Shown here piece after piece: positions 47,610 to 58,309 of a DNA stretch of 64,000 nucleotides. Made by a program: the position numbers and the translations under genes. Source of the stretch: Calonectria ilicicola. Taxonomy: Eukaryota > Ascomycota > Sordariomycetes > Hypocreales > Nectriaceae. The number at the start of each line of letters is the position of its first letter. Position 1 is the first letter of the stretch. The stretch lies in the NCBI GenBank assembly GCA_020809705.1, contig CP085826.1, positions 930,001 through 994,000 on the forward strand. The letters run 5' to 3'. The notes below the pieces were generated by a model. It had not been told where the DNA came from, did no database searches, and saw only the letters and a program-made list of their open reading frames with translations.

Positions 47610-48719
47610 TCAAGATGAAATTTCGAATAGTGGATCGCCCAGAATATCGAGGTTGACAGCACCGAATCCGTTTCCAGGAAGGCTCGTGCAGCTAACGCGA
47701 CCGTTTGCCTTCAAACGAGGGACATCAGCGATGAGAGGCATAGTCCATTCGGCAAAAATATCAACAGCGCGAAGTCTATCAGGTCGTGTAGAACCAGCTA
47801 GTTGCAGATTCTGTGCAGTGAGCAGGGCACATCCCCATGTGTCATCGATTTGAACCATCATGTTCAGCGCCACAGCAGTATCACGAATAGCCCGAGCTTT
47901 AGTGAAGCCTCCAACGCGTGATGCCTTGAGATTGATTCCTGTGACTCCTGCAGCATGCGCCGTTATGAGGTCGGCCATTGTCAAAATACACTCATCGAGG
48001 ACAATGGGCAGGCCGGTACGTCGGCCCACTTCAGCGCAATCGGCTAACGACCGACAAGGTTGTTCCAGAGGCACCGTGGTGCCATAAGGAAGTGACCGGG
48101 CGAATATCAAGGCCTGCTCCAGGTTCCAGCCGGCGTTGGCATCGGCCCACACTTCAATATTTTCGGGGATAGCCTCACGAATGGCCAGCACCCGCCGACC
48201 ATCGCTCAATGGATCATTGCCAACCTTGACTTGAAGAGATGTGACCCCATTTTCAACTTCACTAAGAGCTTTCTTTACACCGGCCTCCACATCTCCAACT
48301 GGAACAGTAGAGAAGGCGGGTGGGTTCTCCGTTAGACAGCCACCGAGCAAAACTGAGGTCGGCATTCCAACGTGTTTGCCCAGAATGTCCCAGCACGCCA
48401 TGTCAATCATAGCCTTAGCTGCTGTACCCGACATCATAGTGCGATCCATCACAGTGTTGATTGCCGCGGGGGAACATGGATCTAGGCCCAAAACCACCGG
48501 GCCTAACTCCTTCAATGCCGCCAGCTCCCCAGTGAAGGAACTTGGGAGGTAGTCGCTGCCCAATGGTGCAGATTCGGCCCATCCTTCTATACCATTGTCG
48601 GTGCGGATTCGAATCACAATTGCTGGATGCCCTGTGGCAGACCTGCGCCCTGACATGACGAACGTGCCGAATTTGTAGTCTGCATTGTAACTGAAGACGG
48701 CAATGTCGTTGATCCGCAT
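47610..48719 (-). CDS. Enolase-superfamily MLE-subgroup enzyme
   Basis: A 369-aa enzyme of the muconate-lactonising subgroup, read from the ATG at 48717-48719, which opens the conserved capping domain (INDIAVFSY). The open frame continues 113 codons upstream, but that part has no family similarity and is probably 5' UTR. The pair of barrel lysines is present: Lys165 in LQVKVG and Lys265 in INLKASRVGG. Metal ligands are Asp193 (WADANAGW), Glu219 (PLEQPC) and Asp242 (VLDECI). Two opposed lysines are used by racemases, epimerases and a cis-3-hydroxy-L-proline dehydratase of this subgroup. A proline-analogue dehydratase or 2-epimerase fits the neighbours; a muconate or dipeptide substrate is not excluded. 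Confidence 0.9.
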   Translation of the reverse strand: MRINDIAVFSYNADYKFGTFVMSGRRSATGHPAIVIRIRTDNGIEGWAESAPLGSDYLPSSFTGELAALKELGPVVLGLDPCSPAAINTVMDRTMMSGTAAKAMIDMACWDILGKHVGMPTSVLLGGCLTENPPAFSTVPVGDVEAGVKKALSEVENGVTSLQVKVGNDPLSDGRRVLAIREAIPENIEVWADANAGWNLEQALIFARSLPYGTTVPLEQPCRSLADCAEVGRRTGLPIVLDECILTMADLITAHAAGVTGINLKASRVGGFTKARAIRDTAVALNMMVQIDDTWGCALLTAQNLQLAGSTRPDRLRAVDIFAEWTMPLIADVPRLKANGRVSCTSLPGNGFGAVNLDILGDPLFEISS

Positions 48720-49791
48720 TTTAATAGGACTTTGATTCGACGTGAATGAATTTCCAAAGAAAATTGACGGCAGCGTCTGCGTTCGCCAACGCGTGTATGA
48801 AGGAAGTGAAAATATATGTGGTCGTTGACGTGGATTTTTCCAATTCTCTCTAGTGACGATCCTTCCTAAATTGCGCTGCACCGAGAGGAACAGTCTCATC
48901 CTTATACCAAATGCAATCGGTTGCGGACCATTTATAAACCTGATGTTGACAGCAGGCTCTTTTTTAACAGAACTTGAATTTCTAGCGGAAACATTGTGCG
49001 AGAGTCTTGAAAGCCCCGTAAACTGCGACCATCGGTCATGAGCCATCGGAACGGACATTTACAATCACAGAGTCACCTCCAAGGCCCATATTTAGTCGGT
49101 AGAGATAGTCGAGTGATAAATTCACCCCCATACGCGAATGGCTTATCATTATGCCTGGCGCATTGGATAGTAATAAAGCAAGTCATCCCATTCCCCCATG
49201 CGAGGAGCACCCCATCACGTCGCCTATTCAAAACCAAGATAGGTTAAGCGCGTTGCGCAAGTTCGGCTAACCTGTTTAGGACATGCCAGGCCGACCCGAG
49301 ATCGTTTCGAACCGCAAATGAACAGTGGTTGCCAGGCATCATACAGCTATTATTCATATCATTAGAATTCACTTGAAACTAGATATTGTATCTTTGCGGG
49401 ACTTGCTATTCCTTGCTGACGTGGACAGAAGAATTAAATGTAAATGTCTTTTGAGTGGTGGAGCAGAAATACTTGGGCGTGAACACCAAAAAAGCGGCTG
49501 ATTCACTTCTTGGCAGTGCTAGAACGTTCTAAATGGCATAGAGATTTGTGAATTCTGGTAAATAACGCGTAAAATGGCCATTTTTACACTTCAAGCCGAA
49601 TTTATCCCACGGTCGGTCAGGAGAGTTTGTGAGTCTAGGGTAGGTCTTTGCTAGATTTCACAAATACGGAATACCAAATCAACAATAGCTAGCACTCGAT
49701 TACGAGATTTCTTCATGTTCCCCTTAGAATCTTATCTTTTTTTCATACCATTTATCCAAAATTTATCATGTCTAAATCTCTCATGAGTGTA
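48720..49791. other. Enzyme 5' flank and terpene synthase 3' flank
   Basis: Contains the probable 5' UTR of the MLE-type gene (open but unconserved to 49058). No gene, RNA or repeat was recognised in the remainder. Confidence 0.45.
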
Positions 49792-51328
49792 CTAAGGGGT
49801 TTTTATCAGAAAAGGGGGTCGCGCAAGAACTCGAATCTTTCGAGTAGATCTGATATCCGCAGCATCACAGCCCAAATATCGTTGGGATTTGAAACTATGA
49901 GCAAAAACATCAGTGAAGACTATGATAGGCCCTTCGGGGTTTCTTACCTCCAATTCATGTTGGCACTCACAATCGACTTGATTCCGTAAATGTAGCCCTG
50001 GACTTCTAGATCTGCCTTTTCTCCCCAGCTCGGTACCATTTTCTCTACGGCCTCCCATCGGCGAAAACGTTCATCTAGAAGATCCCCCACTGCATCAAAT
50101 GCCTTTTGTGCTGACATTCCATTCCGTCGACAAATGGCCACCATATTATGGGGTACCGCCTCAGCCTAGGAAATGTCGGTGAGCGTCTTATTATCACCAC
50201 TGGCTTGTTCTTACCTCTTCCTTTTTATAAGAAAGCATGTCATTTGAGCTGCCCAGAATTAGTAGGTGTCTGTTTTTCAAACATTATGAGGGACATACAT
50301 AGAGACCATATCTTTCCCTAACATCTCAAGTTCCATGATATTAGGATCCTCGAAGACTTCATCTGGGATTTGAAGATCGTGCGCATACTCCACCATGTGA
50401 TATATAGGGGTTGCACCAGCGGATTCACGTCGTGTGATTACCATCTCTTCAAGTGTTGGGGCTTTTTCAGCATCCTGATCACTGACGTGCTCCAAAACAC
50501 CCAAAGAGTATGCGCGCATAGCAGAAGCGAATCTTTTTTGGACACCTATGATAATTAGTATGGTGTGGCATAATGTAATGCAACGCATACCTAGAGATGA
50601 TTTCTACAATAGTCAGTTTATCCGATATCAATAGGATCGGATATATTACCGCAGCGATTCTTTCCACCACAGTATCATGCGCTTCAACAATCTTCAACTT
50701 GGGATGATCTGCCTTTCTGCCTTCCATCAGAGACATCAAGCTGGACATGACTTCGGTTGCCTTCTCAGGTTGGTCTCTCAAATAACCGTTGTCAAACACT
50801 GCAACAGTGAGATAATGGCTGGAATGTTTGGAGGTAAAAATGACATACTATCATCGTATGGAAATACCTGGATACCAGATTATTCAGTGAGATAAGAACC
50901 AAGATTTGGGGCAACATACCCAATTCCCCCAATCACACATGGTACGGAATTCAGCTAGTGGAGCAAAGGGCGCTGCAATCGCACAAAACAAACTGAAGTC
51001 GCATTTATTGACTTTAGTTTGCATTTCGGGGTCAAAGGAACAGAATCTTCTCATTTGTTAGTGTAAAAATATGAGAGCTTGACATCTGTCTTTACCGGGA
51101 CAGCCAATCTTCTGACTCAAGCTTCACCTTGCTATAGTGCGAATTAACTTTTGGTGCCTGCCTTAAAAACGATTGAAACATGTCAGGAAGAACAACTTCG
51201 ACGTATTCGGATGCATCCTCGCCGATTACTTCCTTCGTTGAATTAGACTTCGACTGAAGGAATTTGTGGATAAATTGTACCAAGCGCCAGCTTGTAATCA
51301 CTGCCAAAATCAACAAAAGTGTAGCCAT
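49792..51328 (-). CDS. Class I terpene synthase with N-terminal membrane anchor
   Basis: A 380-aa terpene cyclase in nine exons: 51096-51328, 50920-51046, 50849-50867, 50650-50798, 50591-50603, 50299-50545, 50215-50248, 49948-50165 and 49792-49894. Exon lengths sum to 381 codons, and all introns are about 44-53 nt. The metal-binding DDMFD is at residues 125-129, the NSE triad at Asn265/Ser269/Glu273 within NDMLSYKKE, and the C-terminal SQRY at 350-353. These match fungal sesquiterpene-type cyclases that bind Mg2+ and prenyl diphosphate. Exons 3 (19 nt) and 5 (13 nt) are microexons; the first ends inside the aspartate motif. Residues about 3-20 form a hydrophobic anchor, rare in these soluble enzymes. 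Product unknown. Confidence 0.9.
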
Positions 51329-51751
51329 TTTTTATATTCCGAAGATAATTTCTCCTTCAGTTGGGTAGAACATGCGTTAGTATTTATGTCGGTGTCGTTC
51401 ATAACATACGGAAAGCTCGGTGATACAAAATCAAGGTAAATCTCGCACCTAAAAGTCACTCCTGATGACTACTAAACTAGCCTTGAGGTTGATCGACAAT
51501 CCAACAAGTTCCAACACTCAATGAGAGGCCTAACTGGCGGATAATTAATTGTTTCGCTTATCTCGGTGACTTGCTCTAGCCCAAGTAGGTCAAACCCAGC
51601 GCCCATCTCACCACCCCCCTGTCCTCCCCGCTTATATCTCACAGACAGGCTTGGCATTTAGTTTTTCTCTCACTGAACAGCCCCAAGCCCTCGTTTATTC
51701 GATCCATGAAATCTGTTCTCTACATCAAGGATCATTAATCACTCACTTGAA
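51329..51751. promoter_or_regulatory. Divergent promoter region (terpene synthase / MpaB-like)
   Basis: 423 bp between the two ATGs. A likely shared control region; no specific factor site was recognised. Pyrimidine-rich sequence lies just upstream of the MpaB-like start. Confidence 0.45.
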
Positions 51752-53119
51752 ATGACTACGTGCAAATTCGGCAACTATGAGTTCCAATGGACGGAGCTTC
51801 ATCTACCTCGGGAAGAAACCGATCCTCTTCGATACGAGTATGATGAACTGGGAAGCCAAGCGGTAAGGAAACTACAAGAAATCGCCAAAAACCAGAAACA
51901 GGCAAATGAAGGCAGAACTGATTTGTATGCTCTTCTCCGAGACAATCACGAAAATGACGACACACTCTCGGAGCTATGGAGGGAGGTACATACGGTCCCC
52001 AAATGGGTAGACTGGGCTCAGATAGAGCGGGGCCAAAAATTCTTTTACCGATACGCTGGGGCAAACCTCATGGGGTTTGCGCTCCAAGGTTTCATGGGCG
52101 AGAACTCCTCTGCCTCTGGCGTGGTCGAGGTGCTCGTCCGTACAGGAGGCTTCTCGACCCGTGCACTGCTGAGGAGACTGCTCGAGACATTTCAGTTTCT
52201 CCTCCAAGTCACCAAATCACTTGATTCGGTGAAACCTGGTGGCGAAGGGCATATCACTTCTATCCGAGTTCGCCTGCTTCATTCGTCCGTTCGAGAACGA
52301 ATAATGAAGCTAGCTAAGTCGAAACCAGATTATTACGACATTCAGAAGTTCGGGGTGCCAGCGAACAAGCTCGATTCAATCCACTCCATTTCAACGTTTG
52401 CGTGCAACCACATGTGGCTTCAGTTACCATCTATGGGTGTGTATCCGAACCAACAAGAGATCGCAGACTATATTGCCCTTTTTCGTTATCTTGCGTATGT
52501 TCTTGGTACTCCCGACGAGTACTTTGCGACTGCTGCAAAAGCAAAAGCAACAATGGAGAGCATGTTGATTCACGAATTGCATATCACAAAAACATCTCTA
52601 ATTGTCTCACACAACTTCATTGAATGCCTCAAAGATTTGCCACCATTCAATATCTCTGCTCAATTTATTGAAGCTGGGAGTCGAGTGCTCAACGGTGATG
52701 AGCTATGTGATTCTCTAGGACTGGGTCGACCTGGTTGGTTCTCATATGCGTGCTTCGGAGGGCACTGTTGGCTCGTTCGAGCGCTAGCTCTCATTCAACG
52801 CAGCAGCCCAACTATCGACAATGCTGTCGTCCAGTTCTCCCGTGATAAGCTTCACCAAGCCGTGATTGAAAGTAAAGCAGGGCTTAATGGTGGGTCCAAG
52901 TTGGATTTCAAGCATATCCCACAAGTAGGAAAATTGACAGGCAAGGAGAACAACAAACGATCACCCCCCACGCCCTCATTAATGGCGAGACCCGTGGAAA
53001 CATTCTACTTTACCATCTTTGTGCTAGTCTGTTTCTTCGCGCTCGGATCTGTGGGGGCACTATTGTTGGTTGGGAGATTTCTATCACGGTATATCTGGAG
53101 GAGTTATTCGAAGACATAA
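51752..53119 (+). CDS. MpaB-like DUF2236 oxygenase, tail-anchored
   Basis: A single-exon 455-aa protein of the DUF2236 family (pfam09995), whose members include MpaB-type ER oxygenases and rubber-cleaving latex-clearing proteins. The conserved core reads WVDWAQIERGQKFFYRYAG and LMGFALQGFMGENSSASGV, then LVRTGGFSTRALLRRLLET. Heme- or metal-binding His candidates sit in RVRLLHSSVRER and IHSISTFACNHMW. A hydrophobic segment at about residues 422-446 followed by a basic tail suggests ER tail anchoring. MpaB cleaves a prenyl side chain oxidatively in mycophenolic acid synthesis. Divergent pairing with the terpene synthase suggests it oxidises a terpenoid, perhaps the cyclase product. That is inference; many DUF2236 genes are not in clusters. 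Confidence 0.88.
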   Translation: MTTCKFGNYEFQWTELHLPREETDPLRYEYDELGSQAVRKLQEIAKNQKQANEGRTDLYALLRDNHENDDTLSELWREVHTVPKWVDWAQIERGQKFFYRYAGANLMGFALQGFMGENSSASGVVEVLVRTGGFSTRALLRRLLETFQFLLQVTKSLDSVKPGGEGHITSIRVRLLHSSVRERIMKLAKSKPDYYDIQKFGVPANKLDSIHSISTFACNHMWLQLPSMGVYPNQQEIADYIALFRYLAYVLGTPDEYFATAAKAKATMESMLIHELHITKTSLIVSHNFIECLKDLPPFNISAQFIEAGSRVLNGDELCDSLGLGRPGWFSYACFGGHCWLVRALALIQRSSPTIDNAVVQFSRDKLHQAVIESKAGLNGGSKLDFKHIPQVGKLTGKENNKRSPPTPSLMARPVETFYFTIFVLVCFFALGSVGALLLVGRFLSRYIWRSYSKT

Positions 53120-54320
53120 CGGAGTTTCAGTTTCAAGGTGTCAGTTAATACCAGCCTCAAAAAGAATGACTTCTGATTCACTCCAGTGACTTGGGGCTGA
53201 CCGTTACGTCAACCTAACACATTTGCCAAGGGTCAATGGAACTGAAACCCATCTTCATCCAGGAACATACATGGAGGTACATTTGTGTCATTTCGCTATG
53301 TCTTTAGTTGTGTGATAAATCTTTAGGCCCCACATGAAACTTGGGCACATAACCCTTAGGCACAGGTCGGTGCGTGTGGATATGAGACATCATCAATCCG
53401 GCCCCTTCCGAATTTCTTCGGACCGGCTCTCCTTCGGAATACCCAAGGGTTAGAATCGCTACATAGATCGGTTTTACATTGATTACCTCTGAATATCTGT
53501 GTATATCTTCTACAGGACTCTTCTTTTGCATTAGTACTTCGTCAACTCTTGCCGGCATCAAGCCTTACATGGTTTTCTCGAGTGTATGGGATGCACTATG
53601 GCAATTTGATGTTCTCTATAAGCAGTAAAAATGAAATAAAAAAATATTAATTAACCAGAAAGAATGCTATGAAAAATTTAGATGTGGGGAATTGATAATC
53701 TAGAACAGTAGTTTGGGCAAATATACGTCGGCTCCTGCGCTTGAGCTGTGTGAATAGAGTCTTCATATTCATTCCATCGGGTATGACCCAGCTCATAGGA
53801 CTTCCTCATTCAGTGTCAAGCGACTTTTGCAATTACCTCGGTTCAAGGTGGCTGGGAGACAGTTTCAGAGCCTTGGAATTTTGAATCACATAGAATCCGA
53901 AGCAACTGGTTGAGACTTTTAGATGACTAATTCCCTTTCTGGATGTCCTGTCTGACACAGTCTATATCTCGGTATGTTCCACTAATCTCAATATTCTAGT
54001 GCCTGGAGCGAGAAAATAATTCTTCACTGGGAAAGACTTGAGCTAGCGCATATTATGTTTGGGTACTGCATGCATGGTGGCAGTTGGATTAGTAGCCGTG
54101 ACATAACCCAAAGGTAACTAGAAAATACCGAGAGCAACGGTGTGGTTTATGTTATAAGTATCCCAGAAGAATAAATCACGAGTCTTTACATATCAGGAAC
54201 ATGATCTTATTATCCGGATGCTCCAAGAAGCCAAAATCGCTTAGCACTTCAAGTCAACAGTTAATATTTATCCCTTTAACGGTCGAATGACATGACAGAC
54301 AAGATGCAGTGCGTCGCTAA
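53120..54320. other. Intergenic, no gene seen
   Basis: Low-GC sequence between two convergent genes. The frame 53304-53561 (minus) has no recognisable feature. Confidence 0.45.
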
Positions 54321-56248
54321 TCATTCAAGAATAATCGTCTCTCTCGATACGCCCGGCAAGGAAAGGGCCTCTCCAACCATCAATCCTTGTATATAGCAAT
54401 CGCCAACAAGTTTATACCGTCCATTCCCAGTTTGTCTCAGGATATGAGGGCATTTGCCCCCATCCAAGACAGCAATGACATCACCTACTTCACAAGACGG
54501 CGGTACCCAACCTAGCCGGTTGCTTTTGGTAACACAGAATTCACGAAACCACAGTCCTTGTGTGAACTCGTCAAATTCAGGTGCATTTTTCCAAAGTTCT
54601 TCTTGGGCTTCTTCAGACGCCACACTGTTTGGATCCATGCCTTGGCAGCAGCGGAAAATTTGTAGACATCTGTGATAACGTTTGAGTTCATCCTCAGAGA
54701 ATCGATCTTTGTAGTCTCCAAGCAAAACTCGAAGAAATTTGATCCTTCCTTGGCTCAATTCTGTACGTGGTATCGTACTTCCTGAGATGTTGTGGTTGGT
54801 GTCCGATCTCATCCCGTCTAGCTCTGAGGCTTCAAATTCCTTCTCCAGAGCGCGCAAGCCAACAGACTCGAGCACATCCAATTTCTCAAGCATTTTTGCT
54901 CGGCTCCTCTGAGGCCATTGTTGGCTCTCCATGGCTGGATCCAATGTCTTGGTGTCTCCGAGCAATAGGAGTTTTGCTGATGCAATTTCCTGAACTGTAT
55001 CCACAATTCGCCCCTCAATATGCAACAGCCTACCATCTACTTCTGTCACAGAAACAACAGTGTCTCCAGCAGCTCGATACTGGTATGTAGGAATATAGAG
55101 TGGGGTCGCTGGAACCTTTGTGCTTGAATACTGTGCAAGATCCGGTGCCCACGATGGGAGCCCTGAAGTCTCCATTGCTAATGGTGTCTCGAGCGAGAAG
55201 ATATCCAGGCACCTGAATTGCATAATAGACCATTTCGCGCGAAAAATGCGAAAATATCGGAAACAGGCTGCGAGTAATCCGTTAGGAAGTTAAGATGGCC
55301 AAATGACAAGGGACTGGAAATTCCCAATAGAGAAATCACATGATCCTTTGGATCTTTACAAGGGAAATTGCCGAACATGATCACAGTTTCAATCAAAGGC
55401 AATTGAACCTGTTTCCTAGCATTCTTCACTGCCAGAAGCATTACAATATGTCGAAAATGCTGCATCGGTGTGGGATCTGAGACATCACCCAAAAGCCGCA
55501 GTGAAAGCTTGTATATCTCGATGTAGCGAACGAAGCCCTCTAATACATCAAAGGGGAGCATCTGTTCACCCAGCATGAGCGTTGGATTTGTAGATAAAAT
55601 CAGCTCTTGAATGATCCATTTTCGGCCAAACCACGGTCTAGAGAAAAGTTTGCTGATATATGATAGCTCAGGACTGAGTCTCGAGCCGTACACCTTCTCT
55701 AGCATTCCGTAATGCTCGGGGACAGGCAATGTAGATATCTGGATCGACTGAAGAGATAGTTCGTCGCTAAACTTTTGCAAAGCGGAAAAGGCGCCCTTGG
55801 TGTCATCTGTCTCTTCCCCAAGCCAGATTCGGGTAGCAGCCGCTGTAGAATATATTTCTCCCATTAACTTCACTTGCTGACTTCGTTCTGAATCACTATT
55901 CTGATTGATACAAATGGCATCAGCCCAGATGACATGTACCTCAGTGGCCGATCGCCAGTATCGGAGTGCATCGTATAGATTACGTCCGATTTGAACCGAT
56001 AATCCGTCACACAAAATATTCCTCCGCGATTGTGAAGTATCGCCCCATGTATAGGATAAAGCCTCAAACTTAGGCTTGTCATCCAGTGAGACACATTGTA
56101 ACGCCAGTGACAGAGGCTGGTCAAATGTTCCAGCATCAAGCTTAATCAAGCGTATATGACGATTACTTGGAAGATCAGAATATGGAATCGGAGAGTTACC
56201 CATGGCTAGCAACTTAGGGTCAGTTCCGGGTACTGACTGCGTTGCCAT
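54321..56248 (-). pseudogene. HET-domain protein gene with apparent frameshift
   Basis: The start at 56248 opens a HET domain (heterokaryon incompatibility), with FEALSYTWGD, IWADAICINQ, EIYSTAAATRIWLGEE and SRPWFGRKWIIQELIL, the standard blocks. The first frame ends at 55178. The second frame, entered near 55223, carries the rest of the protein: LDIFSLETPLAMETSGLPSWAPDLA, typical of the post-HET linker, through to a natural stop at 54321. The two overlap by about 45 bp with no GT-AG intron that keeps the homologous residues, so a one-base shift at about 55200-55225 is likely. This is either a recent mutation or a sequencing error. A 53-nt intron with a weak donor (GTCTAT) would bridge the frames, but it would drop conserved residues. 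Confidence 0.75.
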
Positions 56249-58309
56249 TGGAACTTTCTGTCTCGTTCGAGTGGACGGTAAAAGTTAAATGCAGAAAATA
56301 TTATCAACAGAATACGGCATGAGAGGCGGCGAACGAGGCCTTCTTATTCTTACTCAAGGACAAACACGTGGGTGGCTACGGTATCTTTACAATCGCAAGC
56401 CACACAAGCCACGCTGATCCTGAACACGTCTTACAAGCCGGCTCTAATATTCATAACTCTCAATATTGGAGACCCATAGTTCACGTGAATAGGATATTGG
56501 TTTCTTCCACGTTTTTGATCCGACAGGTTGGTAAAACGGAAGATCCAAGGGACTCTGGTTCGTGGCTCAATATAGCGGCTGGCTTTGCATTCTGATTGCT
56601 TCACCTTGGCCAATTGATCCGCTAAAGCGGTCAGCACTGCCACCGCCACAATGACAGCACAGCAAAGCGCCAGCCAAGCTCGGTAAGATCCTCGTCTATT
56701 ATCACAGATAGTCGGCATACCGGCAACGCAACCACCTAACCGAGAGCAATGGGAATTGATTTACCCACGAGTTACGTTTGTGACTACTCGCGACAAAAAA
56801 GGAACGTTACATAGTATGTAGATTTACATAGATTAGTTGGATCAATATGAGCCTGTCTATAGATAACAGCTAGCATCAACATTACAGATGCACGTAGTTT
56901 TATTGAGTCATGCGCGATTAGCATGAGAGCAGTGACCAAGAAATCTAGAAACAATTGGCGAATTATATTGGATAGCAAGAGAGGCGAAATGAAAAATTGT
57001 AATCATATAGGATACGTTACTCTGAGCAAAAACAAAGCAGCTATGATTATCACGTTGAGTTAGCAGCGGAGCTGGGGATGGTGGGTTCTCGTTTAGGGTA
57101 AACACGTGTATTATCTTTGCTTGGCTTCTTGACATTATCGTTGAAAGTGATCTATAAAATGTGGGGTTTCACTATTCCAAAATGATTGACGTGTTATTGA
57201 GTAGCCATTGAAATTAATTTACCAAGTTACGTTGCCTACTGCGGGAGTGAAGTCTGGTTAATTCCACTCACCAGACGTATATGTTGGGATTGTACACCCA
57301 AGGATGATGCTACTCGGGTTTTAGTCGGGCAACCGATTAGCGCCGGCAATTTGCCGGTCAAGTTGTACGCGTAAGCACCTCGTGAATTAGCACTTGATTG
57401 GCTGAAATTCGCGAGAGGGGGTCCCACCCCTTGGAATTCGTGATCAAAAAATGATCAAAAAGTTGGGAGACAAGAGGGACCTTGACAAGCTTGATCCCAA
57501 AAGTACGCATGCTTAGCAAGGCATATGGTCAGCGATGCGGAATAGTCGGCCAGAGATAGAACATGCACTATACTTGATTGGCTAGTTGCTTTCCCTTTGC
57601 AGTCATTTGAGGGATATTTAGTTTTGGGAATCAAAGGATATCATGGTCATGATCATGCATGTATCTTTATATATTGATATATATGCACTCACTCATTACT
57701 GCCGCTCTATGCAATAAAGAAAACCGCGGTGCGATCTATCATAATTATGTTGGAGTTGACTCACTTTTCGCACAAAGCCCTGTGTTTATGAAAGCCCTCC
57801 TCCCCAGTGGGTCATTTGAATACGAGATGTCACCACCCCGCTGAGTGATTCGATTGTAATAATTAACCGATGATTTCGGTTAATCCAGACAGCAAATTTT
57901 GATGAACATTGCGATATTATTGAGTTAGCATCTTTCTACCAGCCGATTGAGCGTTACAAGAAGTCCATATGCGCACTGGATTATTTGACAAAACATAAAT
58001 GAAAGATTTTCACTTCGTACTTTGTCCAATTGATGAGTTGGCAATATTATTGATTGACTCCAATCTAGCACATTCCCATAAATGGTCCGTGGCGCTCGGC
58101 TGCGGTGCCGAAAGCCGACGAAACAGGCATCCTAATCCTTTGCATACGCGATAATACGCGCTAGGTCGCACGGTTAAACGAATCAGTCAAGGGGTCGCAA
58201 AAAGGAGACCCACCGTGGCAATCGAGGTTTAGAAGGCATTTCCCGCCCCTGTACGCGCCTGGCACATTCGCTGTATCTTACGAATCGTACATTTTTCGCA
58301 TTCGATGCC
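56249..58309. other. Gene-poor stretch
   Basis: About 2 kb between the HET gene and the Zn2Cys6 gene. A frame at 56431-56718 (minus) has one hydrophobic segment but no other support. No tRNA or repeat was recognised. Confidence 0.45.

Noticed and set aside
48720..49058. N-terminal extension of the MLE-type enzyme (113 codons)
   Set aside because: The conserved capping domain starts at the internal Met; the extension is unconserved in type and probably UTR.
55196..55248. A 53-nt intron (GTCTAT...TTAG) to rescue the HET gene
   Set aside because: Weak donor, and it would delete residues that match the family consensus; a frameshift is the better explanation.
56431..56718. Minus-strand frame with one hydrophobic segment
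   Set aside because: Single membrane-like stretch with no start context, signal or neighbour support; left uncalled.
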